Made by a program: the position numbers and the translations under genes
Source of the DNA: Parachryseolinea silvisoli
GTDB taxonomy: Bacteria; Bacteroidota; Bacteroidia; Cytophagales; Cyclobacteriaceae
Assembly: GCF_021190955.1 (NCBI RefSeq)
Contig: NZ_JAIOAO010000008.1
Location: forward strand, 1-64,000
Reading direction: 5' to 3'
DNA: 64,000 bases
Shown here: piece after piece, positions 47,078 to 54,955 of the stretch
Layout of the letters: every line of letters starts with the position of its first letter
Numbering within the stretch: the stretch's first letter is position 1
Notes under the pieces: generated by a model
What the model saw: the letters and a program-made list of their open reading frames with translations, nothing else
Databases searched by the model: none
What the model was told of the DNA's origin: nothing

Positions 47078-47095
47078 ACTATCCAGATGGATAGT
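47078..47095. promoter_or_regulatory. Palindromic operator candidate at the HxlR gene start site
   Basis: ACTATCC-AGAT-GGATAGT, with 7-bp perfect arms, lies on the predicted start site of the HxlR gene. A half-site ACTATC also occurs at 47049-47054, between the two promoters. Confidence 0.6.
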
Positions 47096-47112
47096 CCCCA
47101 AAAAAAAACCGG

Positions 47113-47517
47113 ATGAAAACAGAATGTGTGGGTGACTATGTTAAACTGAACGGGGAAGTCTATCCTTGTACAGTCAGCCTTACAATGGATTTAGTGGGTG
47201 GAAAATGGAAAGCGGTCATCCTTTACCACTTAAAGGACGAAGCAAAAAGATACAACGAGCTTCGCAAGGAGATGCCTTCCGTTACAGAAATGACACTAAG
47301 CTTACAGCTAAAGCAGTTAGAGAAAGACGGACTGGTTTGCAGGAAGGTCTACGGCAAGAAGCCGCCCATCAAAGTCATCTATAGTTTAACCGATTTTGGT
47401 AAAACGTTCGTCCCTGTGTTAGAAGCAATTACAGCTTGGGGCAATCAGGTCGTCCGGGAGAAAGGTGAGTTTATTTCTATTAAACCGCTTGAAAATCGCA
47501 GGTCGCGACGTGCGTAA
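47113..47517 (+). CDS. HxlR-family transcriptional regulator
   Basis: 134 residues, typical HxlR length. It has CVGDYVKLNGEVYPCTVSLT at the N-terminus, LVGGKWKAVILYHLKDEAKR, YNELRKEMPSVTEMTLSLQL (recognition helix), QLEKDGLVCRKVYGKKPPIK (wing) and YSLTDFGKTFVPVLEAITAW (dimer helix). Cys5 and Cys19 precede the DNA-binding domain; in relatives such as YodB and HypR an N-terminal Cys senses quinones or disulfide stress. It is divergent from an NmrA-like gene and has its own palindrome at the start site, so autoregulation and control of the NmrA gene are likely. Confidence 0.94.
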   Translation: MKTECVGDYVKLNGEVYPCTVSLTMDLVGGKWKAVILYHLKDEAKRYNELRKEMPSVTEMTLSLQLKQLEKDGLVCRKVYGKKPPIKVIYSLTDFGKTFVPVLEAITAWGNQVVREKGEFISIKPLENRRSRRA

Positions 47518-47607
47518 GAATGGCCGAAATACCCCCGATCGATTTCGCAAATGGCCACCCTGTTTGAACGGGTTACAGACTATTTTTGAATCATAAACCT
47601 TTAGCAT

Positions 47608-47994
47608 ATGAAAACAAAAAAAGTTTGGGCCAACTTCAGCGTCCAGGATTTAGAACGAACCACGAAGTTCTATAAACAACTCGGCTTTAAACATAACGGA
47701 GCGTCAGACCAACTGACCAGCTTCTTCTTTAGCGACGAGAATTTTATCATCCATTTCTTTTTGAGAGATATACTTGAACCTGCCATGAAGGGGCCAATAA
47801 TCGATCCAAACGTTGGGAATGAAATTATATTTACTCTTTCTGCCGACAGTAAGGAAGTGGTTGATCGTTGGGAGGAAGAGGTGCGGCAAGCGAGGGGCAC
47901 GATAGTTTCTACTCCGGAAGAGTTTGGAGAGGGGTATTATGGTTTTGTGTTTGCTGATCCGGATGGGCATCGGTTTAATGTGTTTCATATGTAG
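47608..47994 (+). CDS. VOC-family (glyoxalase-like) protein
   Basis: 128 residues. It has the VOC beta-alpha-beta-beta-beta pattern twice: KKVWANFSVQDLERTTKFYK with QLGFKHNGA, and a second half ending YYGFVFADPDGHRFNVFHM. The DPDGHxFNVFHM ending is typical of PhnB/glyoxalase-like proteins with possible metal ligands His and Glu, although an early His ligand is not evident. It follows the HxlR gene by 90 bp on the same strand and may belong to the same stress response. Substrate unknown. Confidence 0.9.
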   Translation: MKTKKVWANFSVQDLERTTKFYKQLGFKHNGASDQLTSFFFSDENFIIHFFLRDILEPAMKGPIIDPNVGNEIIFTLSADSKEVVDRWEEEVRQARGTIVSTPEEFGEGYYGFVFADPDGHRFNVFHM

Positions 47995-48273
47995 GATCGT
48001 TGGCTCCCGGTAGCGACGGGGCTAAAAATCGCCAGTCGACAGCTAAGCCGATGCGGAATGACAGGTTGACATTTTGCAGATAATGGCGAGGCGAAATTTT
48101 GTCACCGCAGTGCGAATCAATGTTGGGCTCATCAGAATTTTTGACAGTTTTTTTAGTGGATTTTTTTGATTGACGGACAGGCATGTATTTTGAAAAAGGT
48201 GTTTCTGAATCGCGATTTCAAAATCGAATTTAAAACAACATGTTTAACCAAATCTTGAAAGGAGAACCAAGTT

Positions 48274-48726
48274 ATGAGAACCCTGGTAAGACAGAACAGT
48301 AATTTATTTCCATCCCTTCCGTCATTACTTGAAGATTTCTTTAGCAGGGATTGGGCAGATTCCAGGCCGGGAAACCGCAGCTATGATTCAACTCTTCCTG
48401 CCGTAAACGTCAGGGAAACAAATGACAACTTTGCCATTGAGGTCGCTGCGCCGGGTATGAAGCGTGATGACTTCAAAGTGGAGCTGGATAACAATGTGCT
48501 CACGATCTCTTCACAGCGTGAAGAGCAGCAGGACCAGCAGCAAGAGGACAATTATACGCGCCGGGAATTCAGCTATCGATATTTCCAGCGGAGCTTCACA
48601 CTGCCGGAGAACAAGGTAGAAGGCGAAAAAATAGCCGCCCGCTACGTAGACGGCATCCTTCACATCACCGTGCCGAAAAAAGAAGAAGCGAAAGTAAAGC
48701 CCGTTAAGCAGATCACCATTGGCTAA
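48274..48726 (+). CDS. hsp20: Small heat shock protein, Hsp20 family
   Basis: 150 residues. Alpha-crystallin domain at about 45-140 (PAVNVRETNDNFAIEVAAPG, DDFKVELDNNVLTISSQREE, YRYFQRSFTLPENKVEGEKI, AARYVDGILHITVPKKEE). It ends with the VKPVKQITIG tail holding an I-x-I motif for oligomer assembly. It is an ATP-independent chaperone holding unfolded proteins in the cytoplasm. AAAGGAG lies 9 bp before the ATG, a strong Shine-Dalgarno sequence for this phylum. Further upstream is a CGATTT-CA-AAATCG inverted repeat (48213-48226) that could be a control site. Confidence 0.96.
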   Translation: MRTLVRQNSNLFPSLPSLLEDFFSRDWADSRPGNRSYDSTLPAVNVRETNDNFAIEVAAPGMKRDDFKVELDNNVLTISSQREEQQDQQQEDNYTRREFSYRYFQRSFTLPENKVEGEKIAARYVDGILHITVPKKEEAKVKPVKQITIG

Positions 48727-48857
48727 TAACCGGCATATCGAACGCCGTCTCAATAGATAGCTGCGGTATGACATCCGACATGGCCTTAACCATCCGGCCT
48801 GTCATACCGCGCCTATCATGTTCATTTTTATGTCTGACGCCAACCTCGTTACTTTTA

Positions 48858-50030
48858 ATGGACTTCGGAGAACACCTTTTGAAAGGGATCGTGGGAATGC
48901 TCCTGACGATCCTGTTATTGAGTTGGGTGCTCAAGCGTTTCCGTCAGCCCTACTTCAGTGCTTATATCATTGCAGGAATCTTGCTCGGGCCGCACGGTTT
49001 AAAGCTCTTCACCGATGTAACAACCATTGCCCAGATAGGATCGCTGGGTTTGATCATGCAAATGTTCTTTATTGGGGCGGAAATTGAAGTTCCCGCCCTG
49101 GTAAAGAATATCCGAACCTCAGCGGTTGGAACCCTGGTGCAGTTGCTCCTCAGCTTCATTTTTATCGCTGTTATCGGCAATCAGCTCGATTGGCCGACGG
49201 GCAGAATTATACTCTTTAGTTTTATTATTAGTCTGAGCAGCTCTGCCATCATTCTGGAATACCTGCACAAGAATCACGAAATCAACTCGCGCCTCGGAAA
49301 CCTCACCACGGGCATCTTAATTCTTCAGGACTTCCTCATCGTTCCGATGATCATGGTGTTAAATTTCCTGGCCAATGGCGAATCAAACCCGAGGAATTTG
49401 ATACTGGGGGTAGCCGTAACGCTTCTCTTCGTGTTATTGCTTCGTTTGACCGTTCTGAAGAAAAAAATATTCATACCATGGCTCGCTGGATTTAAACCGG
49501 ATCATGAGTTACAGGTATTTATCGGTTTGCTACTGTGTTTCGGTTTTGCCTGGATCACCAGTTCACTGAACTTATCGGCTGCCTTGGGCGCAATGTTTGC
49601 CGGTGTTCTAATTTCTCAGAATAAATCCATGAAATGGCTGGACCACACGCTGGTACCATTCCGCATATTTTTCCTATCACTTTTTTTTATGTCCATCGGC
49701 TTACAGTTGGATTGGAGCTTTGTCGAAGGACACTTTATATTAATAGGAACGCTGGTTATGTTGATTTTCTGCATCAATAGTTTGATAAACGCTTGCGTAT
49801 TCCGACTGTTTAATGAAACCTGGAAAAACAGTGTATATGCCGGAGCGTTGCTTTCTCAGATCGGTGAATTCAGTCTTGTACTCTGCACCGTTGCCCGCAG
49901 TTTGAAACTTGTCGATGATTTTTCTTTTCAATTAACCCTCGCTGTCATTTCTATTACGATGCTATTGTCTTCCGCATGGATAAGCATTATCCGGAACTCG
50001 TTGTTTCGAAATAAAATACTACAGAATTGA
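48858..50030 (+). CDS. Cation:proton antiporter, CPA2 type without regulatory domain
   Basis: 390 residues from ATG at 48858 (MDFGEHLLKGIVGMLLTILL). An upstream in-frame ATG at 48768 would add a non-hydrophobic, unlikely leader. About 11-12 membrane segments show CPA2 motifs: KRFRQPYFSAYIIAGILLGP, GLIMQMFFIGAEIEVPALVK, SLSSSAIILEYLHKNHEINS, GILILQDFLIVPMIMVLNFL, NLSAALGAMFAGVLISQNKS and GALLSQIGEFSLVLCTVARS. It lacks the TrkA-C tail seen in the antiporter at 21-23 kb. It probably exchanges K+ or Na+ for protons. It lies 131 bp after the Hsp20 gene and may be part of a stress-related cluster. Confidence 0.92.
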   Translation: MDFGEHLLKGIVGMLLTILLLSWVLKRFRQPYFSAYIIAGILLGPHGLKLFTDVTTIAQIGSLGLIMQMFFIGAEIEVPALVKNIRTSAVGTLVQLLLSFIFIAVIGNQLDWPTGRIILFSFIISLSSSAIILEYLHKNHEINSRLGNLTTGILILQDFLIVPMIMVLNFLANGESNPRNLILGVAVTLLFVLLLRLTVLKKKIFIPWLAGFKPDHELQVFIGLLLCFGFAWITSSLNLSAALGAMFAGVLISQNKSMKWLDHTLVPFRIFFLSLFFMSIGLQLDWSFVEGHFILIGTLVMLIFCINSLINACVFRLFNETWKNSVYAGALLSQIGEFSLVLCTVARSLKLVDDFSFQLTLAVISITMLLSSAWISIIRNSLFRNKILQN

Positions 50031-50092
50031 CAGGGGTAAAACTCTTCACACTTGAAGTATCGGAAATGAATTTCGATGCGCTGGTATATCAA

Positions 50093-50131
50093 AAAAAACA
50101 AGACCACTCATGGGGAGCGGTCTTGTTTTTT
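50093..50131. terminator. Bidirectional terminator
   Basis: AAAAAACAAGACC (50093-50105) pairs with GGTCTTGTTTTTT (50119-50131). T-runs are present in both directions, between the convergent antiporter and sigma factor genes. Confidence 0.92.
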
Positions 50132-50142
50132 CTAATGATACT

Positions 50143-51006
50143 TCAACCCAGGTAGGTCTTTAGTGTAGTGCTTCTGGATGTATGCCGCAATCGCCTGGTG
50201 GCTTTTTCTTTTATCTGTCTTACGCGCTCGCGTGTGAGATTGAATTTGTCGCCGATCTCTTCCAACGTCATAGCGCTATTCTGATTTAGCCCAAAGTATG
50301 ACACGATCACATCAGCTTCCCGCCTCGTCAACGTAGATAACGCACGCTGAACTTCTTGCGATAATGAATCCGTCATTAGCTGTTTCTCAGGGTTTGACTC
50401 GTTGATGTCATACAGAACATCCAGCAAACTACCGTCCTCACCCTGGGCGAACGGTGCGTCCATCGAGACATGCCGACCGGATACTTTGAGATTGCCTACC
50501 ACTTCTTCATTTGTCACGCCGATCTCGTCAGCAACCTCTTCTGTTGTTGGCTCCCGTTGAAATTTTTGCTCGAGATCCGAAAACGTTTTTGATATTTTAC
50601 TTAAGGAACCGACCCGATTCAGGGGCAGTCGAACAATACGCGATTGCTCCGCCAGCGCCTGCATAATGGATTGGCGGATCCACCAAACTGCGTACGATAT
50701 AAACTTAAATCCACGTTTCTCATCAAACCGCTTAGCGGCCTTGATCAGCCCCAGATTTCCTTCGTTAATCAAGTCACCGAGTGTAAGCCCGTGGTTTTGG
50801 TATTGCTTTGCCACGGAAACTACAAAGCGCAGATTCGCCTTCGTCAATTTCTCCAACGCAACCTCGTCTCCTTGCCTGATTCGTTGCGCAAGCTCTACCT
50901 CAACTTCGGAAGTAATCAAATCCACCTTACCGATCTCCTGTAAATACTTATCGAGTGACTGGCTTTCACGGTTGGTTATTTGCTTACTGATTTTCAGTTG
51001 TCTCAT
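50143..51006 (-). CDS. rpoD: RpoD-type primary-like sigma factor
   Basis: 287 residues, the short Bacteroidota form without region 1.1. Region 1.2/2: [60 protein letters not shown] and [20 protein letters not shown]. Region 3: [20 protein letters not shown]. Region 4: [40 protein letters not shown] and [17 protein letters not shown]. It recognises the -33/-7 promoters. Several positions differ from the form I recall as the housekeeping protein (for example [19 protein letters not shown] and VIVSYFGLN), so it may be a second copy; its neighbours are stress genes. Confidence 0.9.
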   Translation of the reverse strand: MRQLKISKQITNRESQSLDKYLQEIGKVDLITSEVEVELAQRIRQGDEVALEKLTKANLRFVVSVAKQYQNHGLTLGDLINEGNLGLIKAAKRFDEKRGFKFISYAVWWIRQSIMQALAEQSRIVRLPLNRVGSLSKISKTFSDLEQKFQREPTTEEVADEIGVTNEEVVGNLKVSGRHVSMDAPFAQGEDGSLLDVLYDINESNPEKQLMTDSLSQEVQRALSTLTRREADVIVSYFGLNQNSAMTLEEIGDKFNLTRERVRQIKEKATRRLRHTSRSTTLKTYLG

Positions 51007-51826
51007 TGAATAATATTTAGTTGAAAACAGACTTCGAAGACGAAAAATACCTTACAACACCCGCTGCTTTAGAAAACCGCGCGAGAGAAGTGAATCGGAT
51101 CGTGAAATATGGTGGCTGAATGCTGAATTACTACAATATACACAGTATTTTCCTTAATTCAATGAAACGAGTCATTTAAAGTTCCCGTCACGCCATCGCC
51201 AACACTTTTAGCCTCGCACCCTGCTGGCAGGCTGAACCGCCCGTGGATGGTCGTTTCGGCAGGTTTATCACCAGCGCCGTCTCCGCTGCGCGTATGCCTG
51301 TGGCAGCCATGCCGTGACCGGTATACACACCTTAACCGAACATGAACCACGGATAAAGCAACGCCCCTCCTGTTGGCTGATCTATGCTTTATCCATGCTT
51401 TATCCTTGGAATATCTATGCTATAGCGATGGCTTTGCCCGGCTCATCACAGCCCTTCATGACAGGGCGTCTCTGACGGATGAATAAAACAATTACCAAAA
51501 TCTGAAAATTGGATGGGCTTGCTCATTATCATTTAAATTGTTTTGAATGTTTGTATTGTTTATATAGTTTATAGTATGTGTACCCAGCTTGGTATCATCC
51601 CTGGACTCACCTGTGGGATCACGTTGGGGATCACAAATGTCGCTCGTCAGTGACCTGTTGTCGGGCTCACCACTGGGCTCCCGCTGTGGATCATAAACAT
51701 CCGCATTTTGTTAAACGATAATATTACATCCGCTTGGGTTACCTTTTCAAAATACGTAAATTCATCTATCCTCAAAGTTGGCCTCATTTCTGCTATCCAA
51801 CGCACTAACTACCAAATGCTTGATAT
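51007..51826. other. 820-bp gene-free region between the sigma factor and the propeller protein
   Basis: No protein-like frame or tRNA-like fold was found. It holds an 11-bp tandem pair (51384-51405) with an inverted partner, and a degenerate run of TGGGATCAC/GGGCTCACC-like units at about 51590-51690. It should also hold the promoters of both flanking divergent genes. TTTGTATTG...TATAGTTTATAG at about 51548-51575 is AT-rich and promoter-like. Confidence 0.5.
51384..51405 (+). repeat. 11-bp tandem pair
   Basis: ATGCTTTATCC occurs twice head to tail (51384-51394, 51395-51405). An inverted GGATAAAGC lies at about 51353-51361, so the segment can fold back. The unit length equals that of the array at 24247. 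Confidence 0.65.
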
Positions 51827-53866
51827 ATGAAGAAAGCCTTACGAACATTTTTTTCTGCGTTCATGTGCATTTTCGCGCTGATCGTGAATGCGCAGCCCAA
51901 AACTGCGCCGGCATGGTCCGCGAAATTCAAAAGTGCTGTAAACTGGCAGCGGGTCCACTCGCTGGGATACCTGATCGTCAGCACCAACGATGGGCTATAC
52001 GGCGTAAATCCCGGCGATGGCAAGATCCTCTGGGAGAATAAAAGTTATCCGGCATTGGACCCGGCACGTTTTCAGGAAGTAGAGGGCACGGAATTCGTCA
52101 CGGTTTCTTTTCTGACGGAAAAGAGCTCGACCATTCCCATGCAGGCCATCATGGAGGTGGTTGGCGGAAAAGTGTTGTTCGATTCTCAGAAAGAACAGAT
52201 CGGTGTGCTGAGCCGGCATGTGCTGCCTGGCTCGGGAAGGTTACTCGTGATCGGCGTACGTCCGAATACATTATCGGCGTCCCTGTTCATGTACGAGATC
52301 GCCTCGGGAAAACAACTGTGGACCAACGACGATCTCTTCAAGGCCGAGCCAGCCGCTACAAAAGGTTTTTTAGGAAAGCTTCAGGCCATGGGCCAGCAGC
52401 TGAGCAATCTGCAGTCGCTCACCAGCGAGCCGGTTGAGCTTCAGGATCAGAGCATGATCATCACGCATCCCAACTATGTGATCAGGCTGAATTCCGGCGA
52501 TGGTAAAGTGCTCTGGAAAAACAGCATCCAGGCATCTAAACGTGCACAGGTATATTTCTCTCCATTCAAAAAGAACAACGTCTATATTGGAACGGAAGTC
52601 GAGTCGGAAACCGGCTCGGGCTTCACAAGCTCATCGTCTGCCAATAAGGGCGAGCCGCAAAAATTTTACACCAATCTTTACTACGCGTTCGACGTTGGTT
52701 CAGGAGCTGCCGTATGGAAGGAGCCTGCCAAAGAAAATGACAAGCTCAACCAGGTAATCATGCACGAGAAAGGTATTATCATCTGCCCGCGTTCATCGCA
52801 AAAGCCTACCATCAATCTGGTGGATTATGAAACCGGCAAAACCACCTGGGGCAACAAAGGCAAGGGTGTGAAGGCTCAGGGAAGCGTCGTGAGCTATATC
52901 ACCACGGAGAAAGGCATTCTCATCACCACGGCCTTCGACAATGCCTGGAACAACAAGGCTGAAGAATATTACCTCAACCTGCTCGATCCCAATACTGGTA
53001 CGCTGAAATACGAAAAATCCCTTAAGCTTAAGGGAGACCTGGTACAATCGGAGATCGTGTCAAAAGGATTGTTGTTCATTACCACGCGCGAAGTGAATAT
53101 CCTCGACACCCATACAGGAAGCCTGCTCTGGAGCAACTCCATAGAGGCGGGTGTACCGTTTACAGGCGATAAAGTGCGTCCGTTCCCGTCCGGATCAAAG
53201 GGCGATAAAGTATATGTCTTCTCTCCCAAAGAGAGCGGTTTGTTCGAAGTCGATAAAACCAACGGCACATTTAAAAAGATCACGCCCGCAAAGGTAGAGT
53301 TTGGCGGCAAGGAGCTGCCGAAGGCAATTGATGTTGTCAGTGACGGTGTGCTGTTGTATTCCGATCAGAACGTGATGAAATTCGGATTCGACGGGTTGCT
53401 CAAGTACAGCAAATATTATCCGGCGCCACGTCAGCCGGCACTCATGCGTGCCCTGCTGGTAGCCGAGGCAGTGCGTGCCGCTTATATCGGTGCTGCTGCA
53501 TCAGCGTATTCGGCTGCCTTTGCGCAGGCATCGGCGCAGACGACCGACCCTACCGGCAAAGCGGTAAGCCAGGAATTATCAAAAGGGTTCGGACAGCTGG
53601 GGCAGGCCGGGTTTGCCTATTCGTCGCGGGCTATGAAAGAGTTCAATGCCCGTTACAAGGCATCACAGAATACGCCGAACTTTGTCATGATGATGACCAC
53701 GCAGCAGAAAGGCAACCAGCTTATTCAGGTAAACAAAGCGAATGGCGAGGTCGCCAGCGCGGTGGATATCAAAAACGACAAGGAACCTGAATATGACGTC
53801 GACCAGATCTTTAATTACGTTTACTACAGGCCAACCCCTTCGGAAATAGTCTGCTATAAATTGTAA
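51827..53866 (+). CDS. Secreted PQQ-like beta-propeller protein
   Basis: 679 residues with a signal peptide (FFSAFMCIFALIVNA, then QPK). PQQ-like blades recur with Trp/Gly motifs: GDGKILWENKSY, ASGKQLWTNDD, GDGKVLWKNSIQ, GSGAAVWKEPAK, ETGKTTWGNKGK, NTGTLKYEKSL and HTGSLLWSNSIE. At about 540-620 an alanine-rich helical insertion (ALMRALLVAEAVRAAYIGAA) interrupts the propeller pattern before a last blade (NGEVASAVDIKNDKEPEYDV). It has no T9SS tail, so it is probably periplasmic. The enzyme or scaffold role is unknown; the domain often mediates protein contacts without PQQ. A hairpin terminator follows. Confidence 0.9.
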   Translation: MKKALRTFFSAFMCIFALIVNAQPKTAPAWSAKFKSAVNWQRVHSLGYLIVSTNDGLYGVNPGDGKILWENKSYPALDPARFQEVEGTEFVTVSFLTEKSSTIPMQAIMEVVGGKVLFDSQKEQIGVLSRHVLPGSGRLLVIGVRPNTLSASLFMYEIASGKQLWTNDDLFKAEPAATKGFLGKLQAMGQQLSNLQSLTSEPVELQDQSMIITHPNYVIRLNSGDGKVLWKNSIQASKRAQVYFSPFKKNNVYIGTEVESETGSGFTSSSSANKGEPQKFYTNLYYAFDVGSGAAVWKEPAKENDKLNQVIMHEKGIIICPRSSQKPTINLVDYETGKTTWGNKGKGVKAQGSVVSYITTEKGILITTAFDNAWNNKAEEYYLNLLDPNTGTLKYEKSLKLKGDLVQSEIVSKGLLFITTREVNILDTHTGSLLWSNSIEAGVPFTGDKVRPFPSGSKGDKVYVFSPKESGLFEVDKTNGTFKKITPAKVEFGGKELPKAIDVVSDGVLLYSDQNVMKFGFDGLLKYSKYYPAPRQPALMRALLVAEAVRAAYIGAAASAYSAAFAQASAQTTDPTGKAVSQELSKGFGQLGQAGFAYSSRAMKEFNARYKASQNTPNFVMMMTTQQKGNQLIQVNKANGEVASAVDIKNDKEPEYDVDQIFNYVYYRPTPSEIVCYKL

Positions 53867-53883
53867 TGGATAACACTTCCTGG

Positions 53884-53920
53884 AAAGAGAGGGCCTTCAC
53901 TGAAGTGCTCTCTTTTTTTT
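53884..53920 (+). terminator. Rho-independent terminator of the propeller gene
   Basis: AAAGAGAG (53884-53891) pairs with CTCTCTTT (53908-53915), with an inner CTTCA/TGAAG stem and a run of eight T's after it. Confidence 0.92.
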
Positions 53921-53978
53921 ATCAACTTCCACCCCACAAGTCCCTGCATGGGCAATGAAGTCAGTCTATCAGCAAACC

Positions 53979-54887
53979 TTAAAAATATACCTCACAACCG
54001 GGCAGCGCTTTCCGGATACGCTCCTGCTCCGACGGGCCAAAGCGGTTGTTGACGGCGATCAGCGTCTTTAAGTTTTTCAACCTGCTTATCTCCTTCGGCA
54101 GATATTCTAATTTATTATCCGACAACACCAGCAGCTCCAGCGACGCCAGCGCGGTAATCTCATCCGGCAGGCTGGCCAGCTTATTGTGCGTCAGGATCAA
54201 CGTCTTTAACTGCTGCAGGCCTTTGATCTGCGGTGTCAGGCGCTGTAAGTAATTATATTCCAGGTTCAACTGCTCCAGGCTCCTGAACCGGCCCCAGGCG
54301 GGGTCAAATTCATTCAGCTGATTATAGCCCAGCTGTAGTTGCTTCAGGTGTTTCAGCGCGCGCAGCGTTGCCGGCACGTGGCTCAGCTGATTGTGTGCCA
54401 GTTCCAATACCTCCAACTGTCGGCATGCGCCAATCGTAGCGGGGAGCGATGTCAGTGCGTTTAAGGATAAATGCAAGAAGCGCAGGTCTTGAAGGCGTCC
54501 GATTTCTTCGGGGATAACGGTGATACTGTTGGCCGCGGCATCGAGCTTTACGAGTTTCAACAAGGAGGCGATGTCCGGGGGAATGGCTTTGAGCTTGTTG
54601 TTCCGGATGTTTAGTACTTCCAGGCGAGACAACGCAAAGATGTCCTCGTCCCAGGTTTCGAAGTGATTGCGCATGACGTTCAGAAACCGGAGGTTGGTCA
54701 ACCGCACAAGATCCGATGGCACCGAAAAGAGTGACTGATCACGGAGGTTCAACTGTGTCGCCGCCGCGTCTTTGGCAAGCGCATCCTGTACGGCATAGTA
54801 TACCGGTGCGTCCAACGGGTTCGCATGTTGCGCAGAGGCGGTATACGTCGTTGCCACCAGGACAGACAGGAACAGGTACTTTTTCAT
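53979..54887 (-). CDS. Secreted leucine-rich-repeat protein
   Basis: 302 residues with a signal peptide (MKKYLFLSVLVATTYTASAQ). From about 45 it has ten or so 23-residue LRRs of the plant/Ras-like bacterial type: LRFLNVMRNHFETWDEDIFA, LEVLNIRNNKLKAIPPDIAS, LRFLHLSLNALTSLPATIGA, LKTLILTHNKLASLPDEITA and LELLVLSDNKLEYLPKEISR. It ends with a short cap (SEQERIRKALPGCEVYF). No T9SS tail is seen. It probably forms a binding solenoid in the periplasm or on the outer membrane. A hairpin separates it from the giant gene upstream on the same strand. Confidence 0.92.
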   Translation of the reverse strand: MKKYLFLSVLVATTYTASAQHANPLDAPVYYAVQDALAKDAAATQLNLRDQSLFSVPSDLVRLTNLRFLNVMRNHFETWDEDIFALSRLEVLNIRNNKLKAIPPDIASLLKLVKLDAAANSITVIPEEIGRLQDLRFLHLSLNALTSLPATIGACRQLEVLELAHNQLSHVPATLRALKHLKQLQLGYNQLNEFDPAWGRFRSLEQLNLEYNYLQRLTPQIKGLQQLKTLILTHNKLASLPDEITALASLELLVLSDNKLEYLPKEISRLKNLKTLIAVNNRFGPSEQERIRKALPGCEVYF

Positions 54888-54909
54888 GGCATCGCTTTAC
54901 AACAGCAAA

Positions 54910-54937
54910 AGCGCCCGGGCTTTCACCCGGACGCGCT
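54910..54937 (-). terminator. GC-rich hairpin between the giant gene and the LRR gene
   Basis: AGCGC-CCGGG (54910-54919) pairs with CCCGG-AC-GCGCT (54926-54937). On the minus strand it follows the giant PhoD/PhoX gene and ends with TTTTGCTGTTG. Confidence 0.75.
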
Positions 54938-54955
54938 GCCATTGCGTCACACAAA

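Noticed and set aside
51159-51350. Minus-strand 63-codon frame next to the sigma factor
   Set aside because: No ribosome site, no homology recognised, His/Arg/Gly-rich reading.
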